A stretch of DNA of 64,000 nt from M3007 sp964621185 (GTDB taxonomy: Bacteria > Bacteroidota > Bacteroidia > Chitinophagales > Saprospiraceae): contig CAZULM010000015.1 in NCBI GenBank assembly GCA_964621185.1, positions 1 through 64,000 of the forward strand. The letters are read 5' to 3'. The position numbers and the translations under genes are program-made. Of this stretch, positions 25,929-34,495 are shown in pieces (the stretch's first letter is position 1; each line of letters starts with the position of its first letter). The notes beneath the pieces were generated by a model. It did not search any database. It was given only the letters and a program-made list of their open reading frames with translations, and was not told the origin of the DNA.

Positions 25929-27858
25929 ATTGTATCGGGTTTTCGGGTTCTTGGATGGGGATATTGAGTATGACGCTGGTGCCGGTATCGGGCTGGCTCT
26001 CCACCTGGATGGCGCCGTTGAGGGCCCTGATCCTGTCTTCAACGTTTTGCATGCCGATGCCGCGGTTGTGGATTTTCGCCGGGTCGAAGCCCCTGCCGTT
26101 GTCTTCCACCATGATGTTCAGGTCGTTGCCGAGCCGGTTGATCTGGACCGACAGCTGGGTGGCGTTGGCGTATTTCAGGGTATTGCTCACCAGTTCCTGG
26201 ATGATGCGCAGGATGTTTATTTCCTGGAAAAAGCTCAGGCGCGTTTCCATGCCGTAGCAGGAAAAGTCAACGGCGAGCTTTTTGCCCTCGGCGATGTCCT
26301 GGCAAAGTTCTTCCAATACCGGCACCAGGCCAACCCTTTCCAGCACGCCCGAGCCCAGTTGGTGGGCGATGTGCCGGATGTCGTGGTACAGTGCTTTCAG
26401 GGCAGTGTTCAGTTTTGTCAGTTGCTGGTGTTCCGGGCTATCTCCGGGAATGCCTTCCAGCACGGCATCGTATTGCCAGCTCAGGGTGACCATGGCGCTG
26501 CCAAGCCGGTCGTGTATTTCCCGGGAGATGTTGTTCCGGGCAGCTTCCCCGCCTTCGATGCTCCCGTTGAGGAACTTGAGCTCGCTGGACTGAATTAGTT
26601 CATCCACAGCCTGGCGGTGCAAGGTTTCCTGTTGCTGGCTGATAAGCCGGAAAGCCTTGCGTCGCTGTACATAAGCGAAAACCAGCAGTATGGCGATCAG
26701 TGCGAGCGCGGAGACCGCGATGAACAGCTGCCGTACCCTTGCATGCTTTTGCTGGGTGATGGCTGCTTGTTGGGTCAGTTCATTTTTGTAGCGCTCTGCC
26801 TGGAATTTGACAAATGCCTTTCGCTTGCCTTCGTTGTAAATGGAATCGCGCACGCTGTAGGCCAGTTGCTGGTAGTGGTAGGCGCTGTCGTGCCGGTTCA
26901 GCAAGGCATACGCTTTTGCCAGGCTTTCGTAGAGGTAGTTTTTGTCGTAGTCGCTCCATGGGCCAGCGGATTGGGCATTTTTCAGGCAATCGAGCCCTTG
27001 TTGCAGGTTTCCCTGCCGGATGTGCCAATCGGCTTTGTTCAGGTAGAGGTGGAAATAGTCGGCATCATCTCCCAGCTTTTGCAGCATGGCCTCTGCTTGG
27101 TCATAATAATCCCTGGCAAGCGTAAAATCGCCTTTTTCGGTGTAAACCAGCGCTTTGTTTGTGAGGATATTGGCTAAGTAATCGGGGTCGTTGGAGGAGC
27201 TGAGGAAATTGTTGTAAGCCAGGTTGTAGTAGAACAGGGCACTGTCGGCCATTTCCATGCTTTGGAAGCGGTTCCCGACCGAATAAGCTGCCCGCCCGAT
27301 AAGTTCGCTGTTGTTGGTTCTGATATAGGCTTGCAGGCTTTTGTGGGCATAGCGCAGGGCTTCGTCGGGCTCCAGGTATTCGTCGAAAATGATGGACAGC
27401 TCGTGATAGGCGCTGCCAAGCAAGGCATGGTCAATTTGTGGGCTATTTTCCAGTGTTTCAATGGCTTGCAGTGTTTTTTCAATGGCAGCATCATATTGGG
27501 CTTGCAGGCTGCGGTTGATGGCCAAATTGATGAGCACGGCCGCGACTCGGGCGCTGTCGCCGATTTGGCGGCGGATGCGCAGGGCGGTGTTGAAAAAGCT
27601 GTCGCTTTTGAGGAAATTGTCCTTTAGTTGGTACACAGCCCCGATGGTCACGCAGGCATCACCCTGGCCTTTTTTATACCCTGCTTCCTGGGATTGCTGC
27701 AGCAATGCGAAGCAAATGGTGAGCGCCGAGTCTCCCGCTGTCTCTCGCAGGGCAAAAGCGCGTTTGTTGCTGGCATCAATGGCTGCGGTATCCAGGCTTT
27801 GCGCTATTGCCATTCCATATAGCAACCAAAATAAACATGTGAATGTGAATTGGCGCAT
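25909..27858 (-). CDS. TPR-containing NarL-family sensor histidine kinase
   Basis: The protein has 649 aa. It has a signal peptide (1-19), tetratricopeptide repeats across about 30-340 in the periplasm, a TM near 380-400 (LFIAVSALALIAILLVFAYV), then a HisKA_3 dimerisation box with the phospho-accepting His (ISREIHDRLGSAMVTL, about 446), and a HATPase_c domain (ELVSNTLKYANAT, VEDNGRGFDP, RGIGMQNVEDR). This is the common Bacteroidota architecture in which TPRs serve as the sensory part. It follows the unknown gene by 17 bp and overlaps the regulator gene, so four genes form one unit. Confidence 0.93.
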   Translation of the reverse strand: MRQFTFTCLFWLLYGMAIAQSLDTAAIDASNKRAFALRETAGDSALTICFALLQQSQEAGYKKGQGDACVTIGAVYQLKDNFLKSDSFFNTALRIRRQIGDSARVAAVLINLAINRSLQAQYDAAIEKTLQAIETLENSPQIDHALLGSAYHELSIIFDEYLEPDEALRYAHKSLQAYIRTNNSELIGRAAYSVGNRFQSMEMADSALFYYNLAYNNFLSSSNDPDYLANILTNKALVYTEKGDFTLARDYYDQAEAMLQKLGDDADYFHLYLNKADWHIRQGNLQQGLDCLKNAQSAGPWSDYDKNYLYESLAKAYALLNRHDSAYHYQQLAYSVRDSIYNEGKRKAFVKFQAERYKNELTQQAAITQQKHARVRQLFIAVSALALIAILLVFAYVQRRKAFRLISQQQETLHRQAVDELIQSSELKFLNGSIEGGEAARNNISREIHDRLGSAMVTLSWQYDAVLEGIPGDSPEHQQLTKLNTALKALYHDIRHIAHQLGSGVLERVGLVPVLEELCQDIAEGKKLAVDFSCYGMETRLSFFQEINILRIIQELVSNTLKYANATQLSVQINRLGNDLNIMVEDNGRGFDPAKIHNRGIGMQNVEDRIRALNGAIQVESQPDTGTSVILNIPIQEPENPIQYDEQAH

Positions 27859-27875
27859 GCTAAACTGGATGTTTG

Positions 27876-28610
27876 CTATAAAAAGGGATTTCGCTTGATC
27901 TTTGGGAACGGTGTTTGGGTGTGGTGTTTGTTTTTAGTCTTTCCTTTTCTGCCATTATTTCCATTATAGACTGCAGCGTGGTTGCCGTTGGTTGTGTGCA
28001 CATTAGCTATATTAAAATTTTTCTTGATCGAGAAATCAGTGTCCCCAGTTGCACCGCTGCTTTCAATATTCGAAAAGGTATTCTTTTGAGCACCTGCCTC
28101 TTCTGTATGTTCGACAGAAAACTGTTTAGGGGTTGGGCTGATGATGTATATTTCAGCCTCGAATCCGGTTATTACATTTTGGCCATTTTGAAGCACTTCG
28201 ATCAGTTTGGTGCAAACATAGGGCGCATCGAGAGCGGTTTTACCGGCAGGCGGTGCGGGTAATGGAAGGCTGGCGCTGACGATGTCGAGGTTCTCCACTG
28301 CGAGCTTCATGGTCTTTAACCTTTCTGCCCCATTTAATCCTGGTATGGTATATACTTCAATGGTATTTATTGTTTGCTCATCTTCAACAATGGCAAAGCT
28401 GTAGTGCTCGTAACGGTTGCCCGCCATATCCGGGTTGTTGCCGGCACTGGCCAATTCTATTTCAAATTTTTTCGTTTGCCCGCTCAATTTCCCGTGTTCT
28501 GGAAACGTGATTATTTTGCCGGTGGGAACTTTTACCAGGATGTACAGGTCAATATTGTTCCCGTTTTTCATGGCGTAGCAAAAGGGAAAGCTTTCAGTTA
28601 TCGTATTCAC
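27876..28610 (-). CDS. hypothetical protein coupled to the protease gene
   Basis: This 244-aa protein has no signal peptide or TM. The N-terminal half is beta-rich (IDLYILVKVPTGKIITFPE, then YEHYSFAIVEDEQTINTIEVYTIPG). The C-terminal 60 residues are low-complexity and basic, with many Asn/Lys/His (GNHAAVYNGNNGRKGKTKNKHH), likely disordered. The family is unknown to me. Its ATG overlaps the protease stop by 4 nt (ATGA-type), so the two are translationally coupled. It may be the protease's substrate, partner or adaptor; that is inference from position only. Confidence 0.7.
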   Translation of the reverse strand: MNTITESFPFCYAMKNGNNIDLYILVKVPTGKIITFPEHGKLSGQTKKFEIELASAGNNPDMAGNRYEHYSFAIVEDEQTINTIEVYTIPGLNGAERLKTMKLAVENLDIVSASLPLPAPPAGKTALDAPYVCTKLIEVLQNGQNVITGFEAEIYIISPTPKQFSVEHTEEAGAQKNTFSNIESSGATGDTDFSIKKNFNIANVHTTNGNHAAVYNGNNGRKGKTKNKHHTQTPFPKIKRNPFL

Positions 28611-29806
28611 AGTTTTTGCATTTTTTTAATGAGTGGTGTAATATCACTGGTTTGAACGGATTGCGCTCCGCTGAGGTCAATTTGGTAGGAAACACAATTT
28701 TTTTCGTTAAATACCGGGCGAAACAGGTTGTCAGGGCCACTGATAATTCCCAATAATTCATGGCTATTGGCATGAAATACCGGAGAGCCGGAATTCCCCG
28801 GGAATACGTCGAGTTCGCAACCCATCCAACCTTCATTCAACGGATGTTCGATCCGCCCACAGAAAGATAATTTCATGGCTACACCTAATCCGTGGCCAAC
28901 AGCGTACACGGGTTGATGTTTAGCCATATCGGAAGCTTGTGGAGGCCTGCTGCTGCGGTCAGGAATTTTGAAACTTTTTGCTGTACCGGAATCCTTAAAA
29001 AATGGCGTAACGGTCAGCCAGGCAGCATCACCTCCTTCGCCATTTATGGTTTGGCGGTTTTCCAGAATATTGACCTGATTTAATTTGTAAATATTGTTTT
29101 TATTGATTGAAAGGATGTTTGGCCTCCCATTAAAATAATGTTTGTACCGATACATGCCGCGAATAAAAATCAAGTCTTCACCGTCGTTCATTTGTTCGTT
29201 TGCCTGCTCAACCACATGGGCTGCAGTGACAACTCTGTCAGGAGCAATAAAAAATCCTGTTCCGAAGATTGTAGTATTGGGGATTACCTGCCCATCATAT
29301 GGAAATTCTTTGCATAAATGAAGGAATCTGCCACTGCCATCGGGCGAAAAAGCACCTATAACATCCTTGCATACCACGGTATCCAACTCAATTGTCTCCC
29401 CATTAAAGGGCTGTTTGAATAAACCTTCACGGTATTTCAGCATCAACGTCACACATTCTGCATTATCACTAAAAGCCTTGTACTTGCTGAATTTTTTTCT
29501 TTTAAACCGCCCCAGCGCGTGTTGTACCTCACAGCGGTTGTTTTTGTCGTCCTTGATCATTCCCTTGAGCGCATCCCATAGTAAGTCACGCTCTATGAGC
29601 TTAACTTGCTCCAGCATACTGATAATTTCAGCTTTGGTAATCAACCTTTTCTTTTTGGTGCTGAAGCTGTTGAAACTTACCTGGTCGCTTTCAATCAATG
29701 CTTTCCAACGCTTTTTGAATTGCACCAAATGTTCTGAAATATCTTTCCCGGATTTGAGGAAAGATTCTATTTCTATGATAAACAGGGAAAATTCAGTTTG
29801 ATCCAT
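28607..29806 (-). CDS. trypsin-like serine protease with N-terminal helical (effector-associated-like) domain
   Basis: The protein has 399 aa, starting at 29,806 (MDQTEFSLF), and is cytosolic (no signal peptide). Residues 1-90 form an all-helical domain with a lysine-rich middle and an amphipathic LEQVKLIERDLLWDALKGMI helix, similar in look to the effector-associated domains that tether proteases in bacterial conflict systems. Residues about 145-385 are a chymotrypsin-fold protease with His197 (VVTAAHVV), Asp260 (GGDAAWL) and Ser339 (GNSGSPVF). It is the first gene of the unit protease, unknown, TPR kinase, LuxR regulator. A defence or signalling role is inference. Confidence 0.85.
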   Translation of the reverse strand: MDQTEFSLFIIEIESFLKSGKDISEHLVQFKKRWKALIESDQVSFNSFSTKKKRLITKAEIISMLEQVKLIERDLLWDALKGMIKDDKNNRCEVQHALGRFKRKKFSKYKAFSDNAECVTLMLKYREGLFKQPFNGETIELDTVVCKDVIGAFSPDGSGRFLHLCKEFPYDGQVIPNTTIFGTGFFIAPDRVVTAAHVVEQANEQMNDGEDLIFIRGMYRYKHYFNGRPNILSINKNNIYKLNQVNILENRQTINGEGGDAAWLTVTPFFKDSGTAKSFKIPDRSSRPPQASDMAKHQPVYAVGHGLGVAMKLSFCGRIEHPLNEGWMGCELDVFPGNSGSPVFHANSHELLGIISGPDNLFRPVFNEKNCVSYQIDLSGAQSVQTSDITPLIKKMQKL

Positions 29807-29978
29807 ATTTGAATGTTTAAGTTGATCCAAATGTATGAATGTTTTCAAAAGACAAATAGTGGTTTACCATTATCGCACCCCCACGCTCCCCTTTCTGAAC
29901 ATCGCATGCATTGACGACAACAGCAATTAAAGCTTGGGCTCGTACACATTATTGCGGGAGGCGTTCCATGCCTTTTGT

Positions 29979-30656
29979 TCACAACTGCCCCAGCACATCC
30001 CGGTATCCCCTCCCCACCGGTATGGATATGCCGTTCAGTTCTATCGACTCTGCCGTGAAAGCCTCAATCTTGTCGATCGAAATGATAAAGGAGCGGTGGA
30101 TGCGCTTGAACTGGCTGGCGGGCAGGATGGCTTCCAGCTCGTGTGTGCTCATCTTGGAAAGATATTCCTTGTGGGTGGTGACGACTTTTACGTATTCCAG
30201 CCGGCTTTCCACGTAAAGGATATCGGCAAACAAAATTTTGACCTTCTTCTTCTGGACATTCAGGAAAACGAAATCCTTTTCCAGACTGGTTTTATCGGGC
30301 ATGGCAGCATTAACTTTGTTTACGGCAACCATAAACCGCTCAAAATCAAAGGGTTTCAACAGGTAGTCCGTTACATTCAACGCAAAGCCTTCCACGGCGT
30401 ACTGGTGGTAAGCAGTGGTGACGATCACCGCAGGCGGCGACAGGAGGGTCTTTAAAAAAGCCATGCCTTTCAGCTTGGGCAGGTGGATGTCCAAAAAAAT
30501 GAGGTCAACGCGCTTGTCCCGCAGATACGCCGTGGCGAGGATGGCATCCTTGAAGGTTCCCTGCAATTCCAGGAACGGTACCTGCTGTACGTAATCGACC
30601 AGCACCTTCACGGCTAAGGGTTCGTCTTCAATGATGATGCAGCTTATTTTAGACAT
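29979..30656 (-). CDS. LytTR-family response regulator
   Basis: This 225-aa regulator has a receiver domain with IIIEDEPLA at 8-16, phospho-acceptor Asp56 (IFLDIHLPKL) and KPF near residue 100. The LytTR DNA-binding domain spans about 125-220 (ILYVESRLEYVKVVT, FKRIHRSFIISIDKI). LytTR proteins bind pairs of short direct repeats about two helical turns apart. It overlaps the LytS-type kinase by 8 nt and forms a two-component pair. Candidate target sites are the repeats at 31,937-31,971. Confidence 0.94.
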   Translation of the reverse strand: MSKISCIIIEDEPLAVKVLVDYVQQVPFLELQGTFKDAILATAYLRDKRVDLIFLDIHLPKLKGMAFLKTLLSPPAVIVTTAYHQYAVEGFALNVTDYLLKPFDFERFMVAVNKVNAAMPDKTSLEKDFVFLNVQKKKVKILFADILYVESRLEYVKVVTTHKEYLSKMSTHELEAILPASQFKRIHRSFIISIDKIEAFTAESIELNGISIPVGRGYRDVLGQL

Positions 30657-31692
30657 GGCTCGAAAGGTTGATGCGCAAACTGGCCGTAAAAATCGAATCC
30701 GCCTGTCCGGTGCTCAGCTCGTAATCCGTGAACAGCAATTCCAGTTGCCGGCGCAGGTTGGCAAGGCCGATGTTTTTCCGGGGGCCTGGTTCTTCGGTCG
30801 CTCCTTCACTGGAATTTTTCACCACAAACTTGAGCTGCTCCCCGTTGACAGTAAGCTGAATATCGACGAAGGGTTGTCCCCTGGTTTCTGAGGCGCCGTG
30901 TTTGAAAGCGTTTTCCACTAAGGGGATGAGCAGCAGGGGCGGCAATTTTTGTTGCCCATCCTGAATGACCTGCCTGAAATCGACGCGTAAATTATCGTCG
31001 TACCGGAGTTTTTCAAGGGCGATATAGTCCTGAATCACCTTGATTTCCTGCTCTAATTGGATGTGCTCGCCGCCCGTCTCGTACAACATGAAACGCAGGA
31101 TTTTCGACAGCCGCAGCACCGATTCGGGGGTCAGGTCCGACTTGTCGCGCGCCAGGGAATAGATGTTGTTCAGGGTGTTGAACAGGAAATGCGGGTTGGT
31201 TTGGGATTTCAGGAAATTCAATTCCGCCTCCTGTTTCTCGATGCGCAATTGCTGGGCGTCTGCCTTCAGCTTGTTGTAATCATAAATATGGCGGATGACC
31301 CCAAAAAAGAAAACAGACATGACGCTGTACGGGAAATGATAACAAACCCCGTCGAGCAACGAAGCATCGGTGCGCAAGGGAATATAGGCGTGCAACAGGA
31401 TGCCGACCGTCCGCCAGGCATACAACCCGAACGAGTACAGCAAGAACTGCATGGCCAGCAGCAGGGCAGACGAAAGGATTCTCCGCCGCCGCAGGCTGAC
31501 GTATTTCAGGGTGTATTCGAAAAAAACAAAATTGACGGCAACGATATAAACCACCCGCCAGACGTTGTTGACGATCCGGGGAAGAAAAGTTTCCGGATAA
31601 TTTACCCAGTCTGCGAGCAGCCATAGGACCAGATAGGCGAACCCTATCCAGGCGAATAACTTCAGGCGCTTTGTGTCGATGTTGCTGTTCAT
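30649..31692 (-). CDS. LytS-type sensor histidine kinase (His_kinase family)
   Basis: This 347-aa kinase starts at 31,692. It has four hydrophobic helices (about 12-28, 45-60, 74-95, 120-135), a coiled helix, and the His_kinase domain with the phospho-accepting His168 (SQTNPHFLFNTLNNIYSL). The ATP-binding part has LIPLVENAFKHG and a glycine box NIGLANLRRQL. The stimulus is unknown, since there is no separate sensory domain. It is the partner of the adjoining LytTR regulator and is divergent from the haloperoxidase-like gene. Confidence 0.93.
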   Translation of the reverse strand: MNSNIDTKRLKLFAWIGFAYLVLWLLADWVNYPETFLPRIVNNVWRVVYIVAVNFVFFEYTLKYVSLRRRRILSSALLLAMQFLLYSFGLYAWRTVGILLHAYIPLRTDASLLDGVCYHFPYSVMSVFFFGVIRHIYDYNKLKADAQQLRIEKQEAELNFLKSQTNPHFLFNTLNNIYSLARDKSDLTPESVLRLSKILRFMLYETGGEHIQLEQEIKVIQDYIALEKLRYDDNLRVDFRQVIQDGQQKLPPLLLIPLVENAFKHGASETRGQPFVDIQLTVNGEQLKFVVKNSSEGATEEPGPRKNIGLANLRRQLELLFTDYELSTGQADSIFTASLRINLSSHV

Positions 31693-31936
31693 AATTGCCG
31701 TTATACTGTTGTTCGCCTGATTTTTGTGGTTGAGTATGATTGATTCAACTGATTCTAAATTGATTACAAAGATCGGCAAACACAAAACCAAGCGGCGTGA
31801 GGTATAAAACCAAGTGATGCCGCTTGTTGCGGGGGTATTCAAGAACAAACCTACTGAATTGTGGCAACAATCAAAATCTTCACCAGTCTGAGCGCCTGGA
31901 AATTAGCCTAAAATGGCCGTTTTGGCGACGGGCCGA

Positions 31937-31971
31937 TTGACCCAAACCGGTAATTCATTGACCCAAACCGG
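31937..31971. promoter_or_regulatory. pair of TTGACCCAAACCGG direct repeats, 21 bp apart
   Basis: The 14-mer is identical at 31,937-31,950 and 31,958-31,971 (15 identical bases if the preceding A is counted). A spacing of 21 bp is two helical turns, as for LytTR-family binding sites. It lies in the 346-bp gap between the LytS/LytTR pair and the enzyme gene; nothing else was recognised in this gap. Confidence 0.65.
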
Positions 31972-32038
31972 CTCTGCATGGGCGGCGGCTTTGCATGTAT
32001 TGAAAAAGCGGATACCCTTGCAAAAAAATTTAAGTTTT

Positions 32039-33343
32039 ATGAAAAAGAACACTTTTATCCTGCTGGCCCTCTGCTGCATGGCCACCCAACTGACCGCCCA
32101 ATTAGAGCCCAATGCGGGCGCCTGGAAAACCTGGTTTATCACCTCCGGCAAAGATTACCGGCTTCCTGCCCCGGCATCCTACAAAAAAGAAATTGCCGAA
32201 GTGCTTGCCGCGCAACAACAGCTGGATTCTGCTGGCCGCCAACAGATGCTGTTCTGGAGTACCGGCGCACCCGGCTATCGCTGGAAAGACATGATGTTCA
32301 ACCTCTGGATGAACAGCCTCAGCGATAATGGCGCATTGGCCAATATGTTGCTCGGCGTAGCCACCTATGATGCCACCATTGTCGCCTGGGATTCCAAGTA
32401 TGCCTACAAACGGCCCCGGCCGTATGCCGCCGACACGCGGATAAAGGCGCTTGTACCCAAATCAGAAAGTCCTTCCTACCCCTGTGAGTATGCTGTAGCC
32501 GCCGGGGTGGCTGCCACGCTCATCAGCCATTTTTACCCCGCCCTGGCCGATTCCGTGAACCGCATGGCGCAGGAGGTGCTAACGGCCCGGGTGGCATCCG
32601 GGGCTGCGTTCCCGAGCGATGCCCGCGCCGGTTTTGCGCTCGGCAAAATGATCGCGGAAAAGGAAATTGAATATACCCGGGATTTTACAACAAAGGAAAC
32701 TTGGGACGGCAAGATACCGGAAGGCCCGGGGCTGTGGAACGGAAAGTTTGCCATGTTTCCCCTTGCCGGAAAAAACAAAACAGTGGTGTTGGAAAACGGT
32801 CATCAATTCCGGCCGCCGCCGCCGCCGGATTTTGCCAAAGACATGGAGGAGCTGAAAAATTACAAACCCACGTTCCGGTCGCAAGCCAATGCCTACTATT
32901 ACGCCGGAGGTTTCGGTGAAGACGAGCTGGACAAAAAGCTGTTTGAATACAACCTGCACCTCAACCCGCCGCGCGCCGCGCGCCTATACGCCATTGATGC
33001 CATCGGCACCTACGACGGGTTTATTGCCTGCTGGGACGCCAAATACGCCTACTGGGGCATACGTCCCGACCAATATGACCCCACGTATAAACCCCTGATA
33101 AAAACCCCGCCATTTCCGGGTTATCCTTCCGGGCATGCTGCCATCAGCGCGGTGTCGGCCGACTTGTATTCTTATTTCTTTCCGGCCGACAAAGCCTATT
33201 TCCAGCAACGCGCCATAGACGCGGCAGAGTCCCGGTTTCAGGCAGGCGTGCATTTTCGCACCGACAACGAGGTGGCCCTCGCGCTGGGCAGAAAAGTGGC
33301 TGCGGCGATTATAGCGCGGGTACGGGGCGACGGGGCGGATTAG
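32039..33343 (+). CDS. vanadium-dependent haloperoxidase / PAP2-family enzyme, exported
   Basis: The protein has 434 aa. The start at 32,039 was chosen because a signal peptide begins there (MKKNTFILLALCCMATQLTAQ). The C-terminal half has the full active-site signature of the vanadium haloperoxidase/PAP2 superfamily: K-x6-RP (KYAYWGIRP, about 334-342), YPSGHAAIS (about 361) and SRFQAGVHFRTD (about 400). The N-terminal half has a degenerate copy (KRPRPYAAD; PSYPCEYAVAAGVA), suggesting an internal duplication as in bacterial vanadium chloroperoxidase-like proteins. It may halogenate with H2O2 or act as a phosphatase; sequence does not decide. Confidence 0.88.
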   Translation: MKKNTFILLALCCMATQLTAQLEPNAGAWKTWFITSGKDYRLPAPASYKKEIAEVLAAQQQLDSAGRQQMLFWSTGAPGYRWKDMMFNLWMNSLSDNGALANMLLGVATYDATIVAWDSKYAYKRPRPYAADTRIKALVPKSESPSYPCEYAVAAGVAATLISHFYPALADSVNRMAQEVLTARVASGAAFPSDARAGFALGKMIAEKEIEYTRDFTTKETWDGKIPEGPGLWNGKFAMFPLAGKNKTVVLENGHQFRPPPPPDFAKDMEELKNYKPTFRSQANAYYYAGGFGEDELDKKLFEYNLHLNPPRAARLYAIDAIGTYDGFIACWDAKYAYWGIRPDQYDPTYKPLIKTPPFPGYPSGHAAISAVSADLYSYFFPADKAYFQQRAIDAAESRFQAGVHFRTDNEVALALGRKVAAAIIARVRGDGAD

Positions 33344-33403
33344 CAGGTCAAAATCAGTCCTGAAACTAAGGAAAATCATCCGTTTTATACCTTTTGAAGC
33401 TTG

Positions 33404-33558
33404 AAAAACACTGTCTGAACTGTGATTTTTTTGATTGATTTGATTTTTTTGATTGTCGTACATCTATGCATATATTAGGCTTAAAGTAATGTTATTCCCA
33501 TCATAACAATCAAAAAAATCAAATCAATCAAAAAAATCACAGTTCAGACAGTGTTTTT
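33404..33558. repeat. 53-bp perfect inverted repeat (hairpin) upstream of GxxExxY gene
   Basis: The left arm 33,404-33,456 and right arm 33,506-33,558 are exactly complementary, with a 49-nt loop. The arms contain ATCAAAAAAATCAAATCA tracts and CACAGTTCAGACAGTG. The CACAGTTCAGAC end recurs after the downstream gene at 34,092-34,103. Confidence 0.9.
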
Positions 33559-33632
33559 GTGATTTGGAAAAAAAAGATTAAATTTGAAAAGGAATAAAAA
33601 TCATAACCATCACAAAAGCCATATTTTATCAC

Positions 33633-34046
33633 ATGATTAACGAGCAATACAAGCATTCAGCATTGACTTCCAAAATAATTGGCTGTGCCATGACGGTACA
33701 TAAGGTTTTGGGGAATGGGTTTCAGGAGGTAATTTATCAGCGCGCATTGGAAATGGAAATGCGCCTTTCTGGGATAGATTTCAGCAGGGAATTTGAGATG
33801 CCAATTTTTTATAGAGAGGCTCAAATTGGAACACGGCGCGTAGATTTTTTGGTAGAAAGTCTTATTTCTGTAGAATTAAAAGCTGTTGTAAAATTGGAAG
33901 ATGTCCATTTTGCACAAGGCATTAATTACCTTGAGGCCTATAATTTAGAAATTGGATTGCTCATCAATTTTGGTGAAACTAGCTTGAATTTCAAACGCCT
34001 GACCAACAAAAAATTCAAAGAAATACCACGAACGCCCTCAAAATAA
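33633..34046 (+). CDS. GxxExxY protein
   Basis: This 137-aa protein has the family signature GNGFQEVIYQRAL (G-x-x-E-x-x-Y) and a PD-(D/E)xK-like core: a catalytic-type Asp in RRVDFLV, then SVELKAV with the E-x-K pair, then GINYLEAYNLEIGLLINFG. GxxExxY proteins are small, frequent in Bacteroidota and cyanobacteria, and usually present in several copies. Their role is unknown; the fold suggests nuclease or nucleic-acid binding. It is bracketed by a giant hairpin and by AAATCAAAC octamers, both ending in CACAGTTCAGAC, so it looks like a cassette. Confidence 0.9.
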   Translation: MINEQYKHSALTSKIIGCAMTVHKVLGNGFQEVIYQRALEMEMRLSGIDFSREFEMPIFYREAQIGTRRVDFLVESLISVELKAVVKLEDVHFAQGINYLEAYNLEIGLLINFGETSLNFKRLTNKKFKEIPRTPSK

Positions 34047-34103
34047 TCAAACAAATCAAACAAATCAAACAAATCAAACAAATCAAACAAATCACAGTTC
34101 AGA
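34044..34103. repeat. CAAATCAAA octamer array plus CACAGTTCAGAC
   Basis: Five copies of an 8-bp unit (ATCAAACA) directly behind the GxxExxY stop codon, ending in the same CACAGTTCAGAC found in the upstream hairpin. The remaining bases to 34,298 hold no supported gene. Confidence 0.8.
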
Positions 34104-34298
34104 CGATGTACGTAGCCGAACTCGCGCACAACTTCATGGCTCTGCGCCAAAAGCTTGTGGCTGAGGCAAATGAGATCGCTAACGAGGAAGTTCCGGAAAA
34201 TATTGAAAAACAGCGCTGTGTAATGCACCAGCGCCCTCCTGGGGTTTGTGGACTTTGGAAATCGCCTACGCCATCGCCCAGCGGGCGAATAGCCGTTG

Positions 34299-34386
34299 CG
34301 GAGAGAGAGGGATTCGAACCCCCGGTACCCGCGAAGGTACGCCTGATTTCGAATCAGGTACATTAAACCAGCTCTGCCATCTCTCC
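34299..34386 (-). tRNA. tRNA-Ser(CGA)
   Basis: Acceptor GGAGAGA/TCTCTCC, long variable arm (GTACCTTCGCGGGTAC), T arm with GGTTCGAATC, anticodon loop TTCGAAA (CGA, reads UCG), discriminator G. CCA is not encoded. Confidence 0.95.
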
Positions 34387-34434
34387 TTTACCCGCCGAAG
34401 CCACTCGCCCGCAGGGCGATGGCGAAGGCGGGTT
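34387..34434 (-). repeat. palindromic ACCCGCC repeat touching tRNA-Ser(CGA)
   Basis: TTTACCCGCCGAAGCCACTC...GGCGAAGGCGGGTT. Read on the tRNA strand it ends GGCGGGTAAA at the base before the mature 5' GGAGAGA, the same arrangement as left of tmRNA. Confidence 0.85.
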
Positions 34435-34450
34435 GTTCCATTTATCTGTT

Positions 34451-34494
34451 TGCCATAGCCACTCGCCCGTAAGGCGACGGCGAAGGCGGATAAA
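34451..34494 (-). repeat. degenerate palindromic repeat next to the tRNA-Ser(GGA) 3' end
   Basis: A variant of the same repeat (ATAGCCACTCGCCCG...GGCGAAGGCGGATAAA), ending two bases from the tRNA discriminator base. Confidence 0.75.
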
Positions 34495-34495
34495 G

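Noticed and set aside
33404..33558. Ordinary Rho-independent terminator of the haloperoxidase gene
   Set aside because: The 53-bp perfect arms with a 49-nt loop are far larger than a terminator, and the arm ends recur after the GxxExxY gene.
34106..34366. 86-codon open frame running into tRNA-Ser(CGA)
   Set aside because: The first 36 codons look mildly protein-like, but the frame reads through a repeat and a tRNA gene, so it is not supported as a gene.
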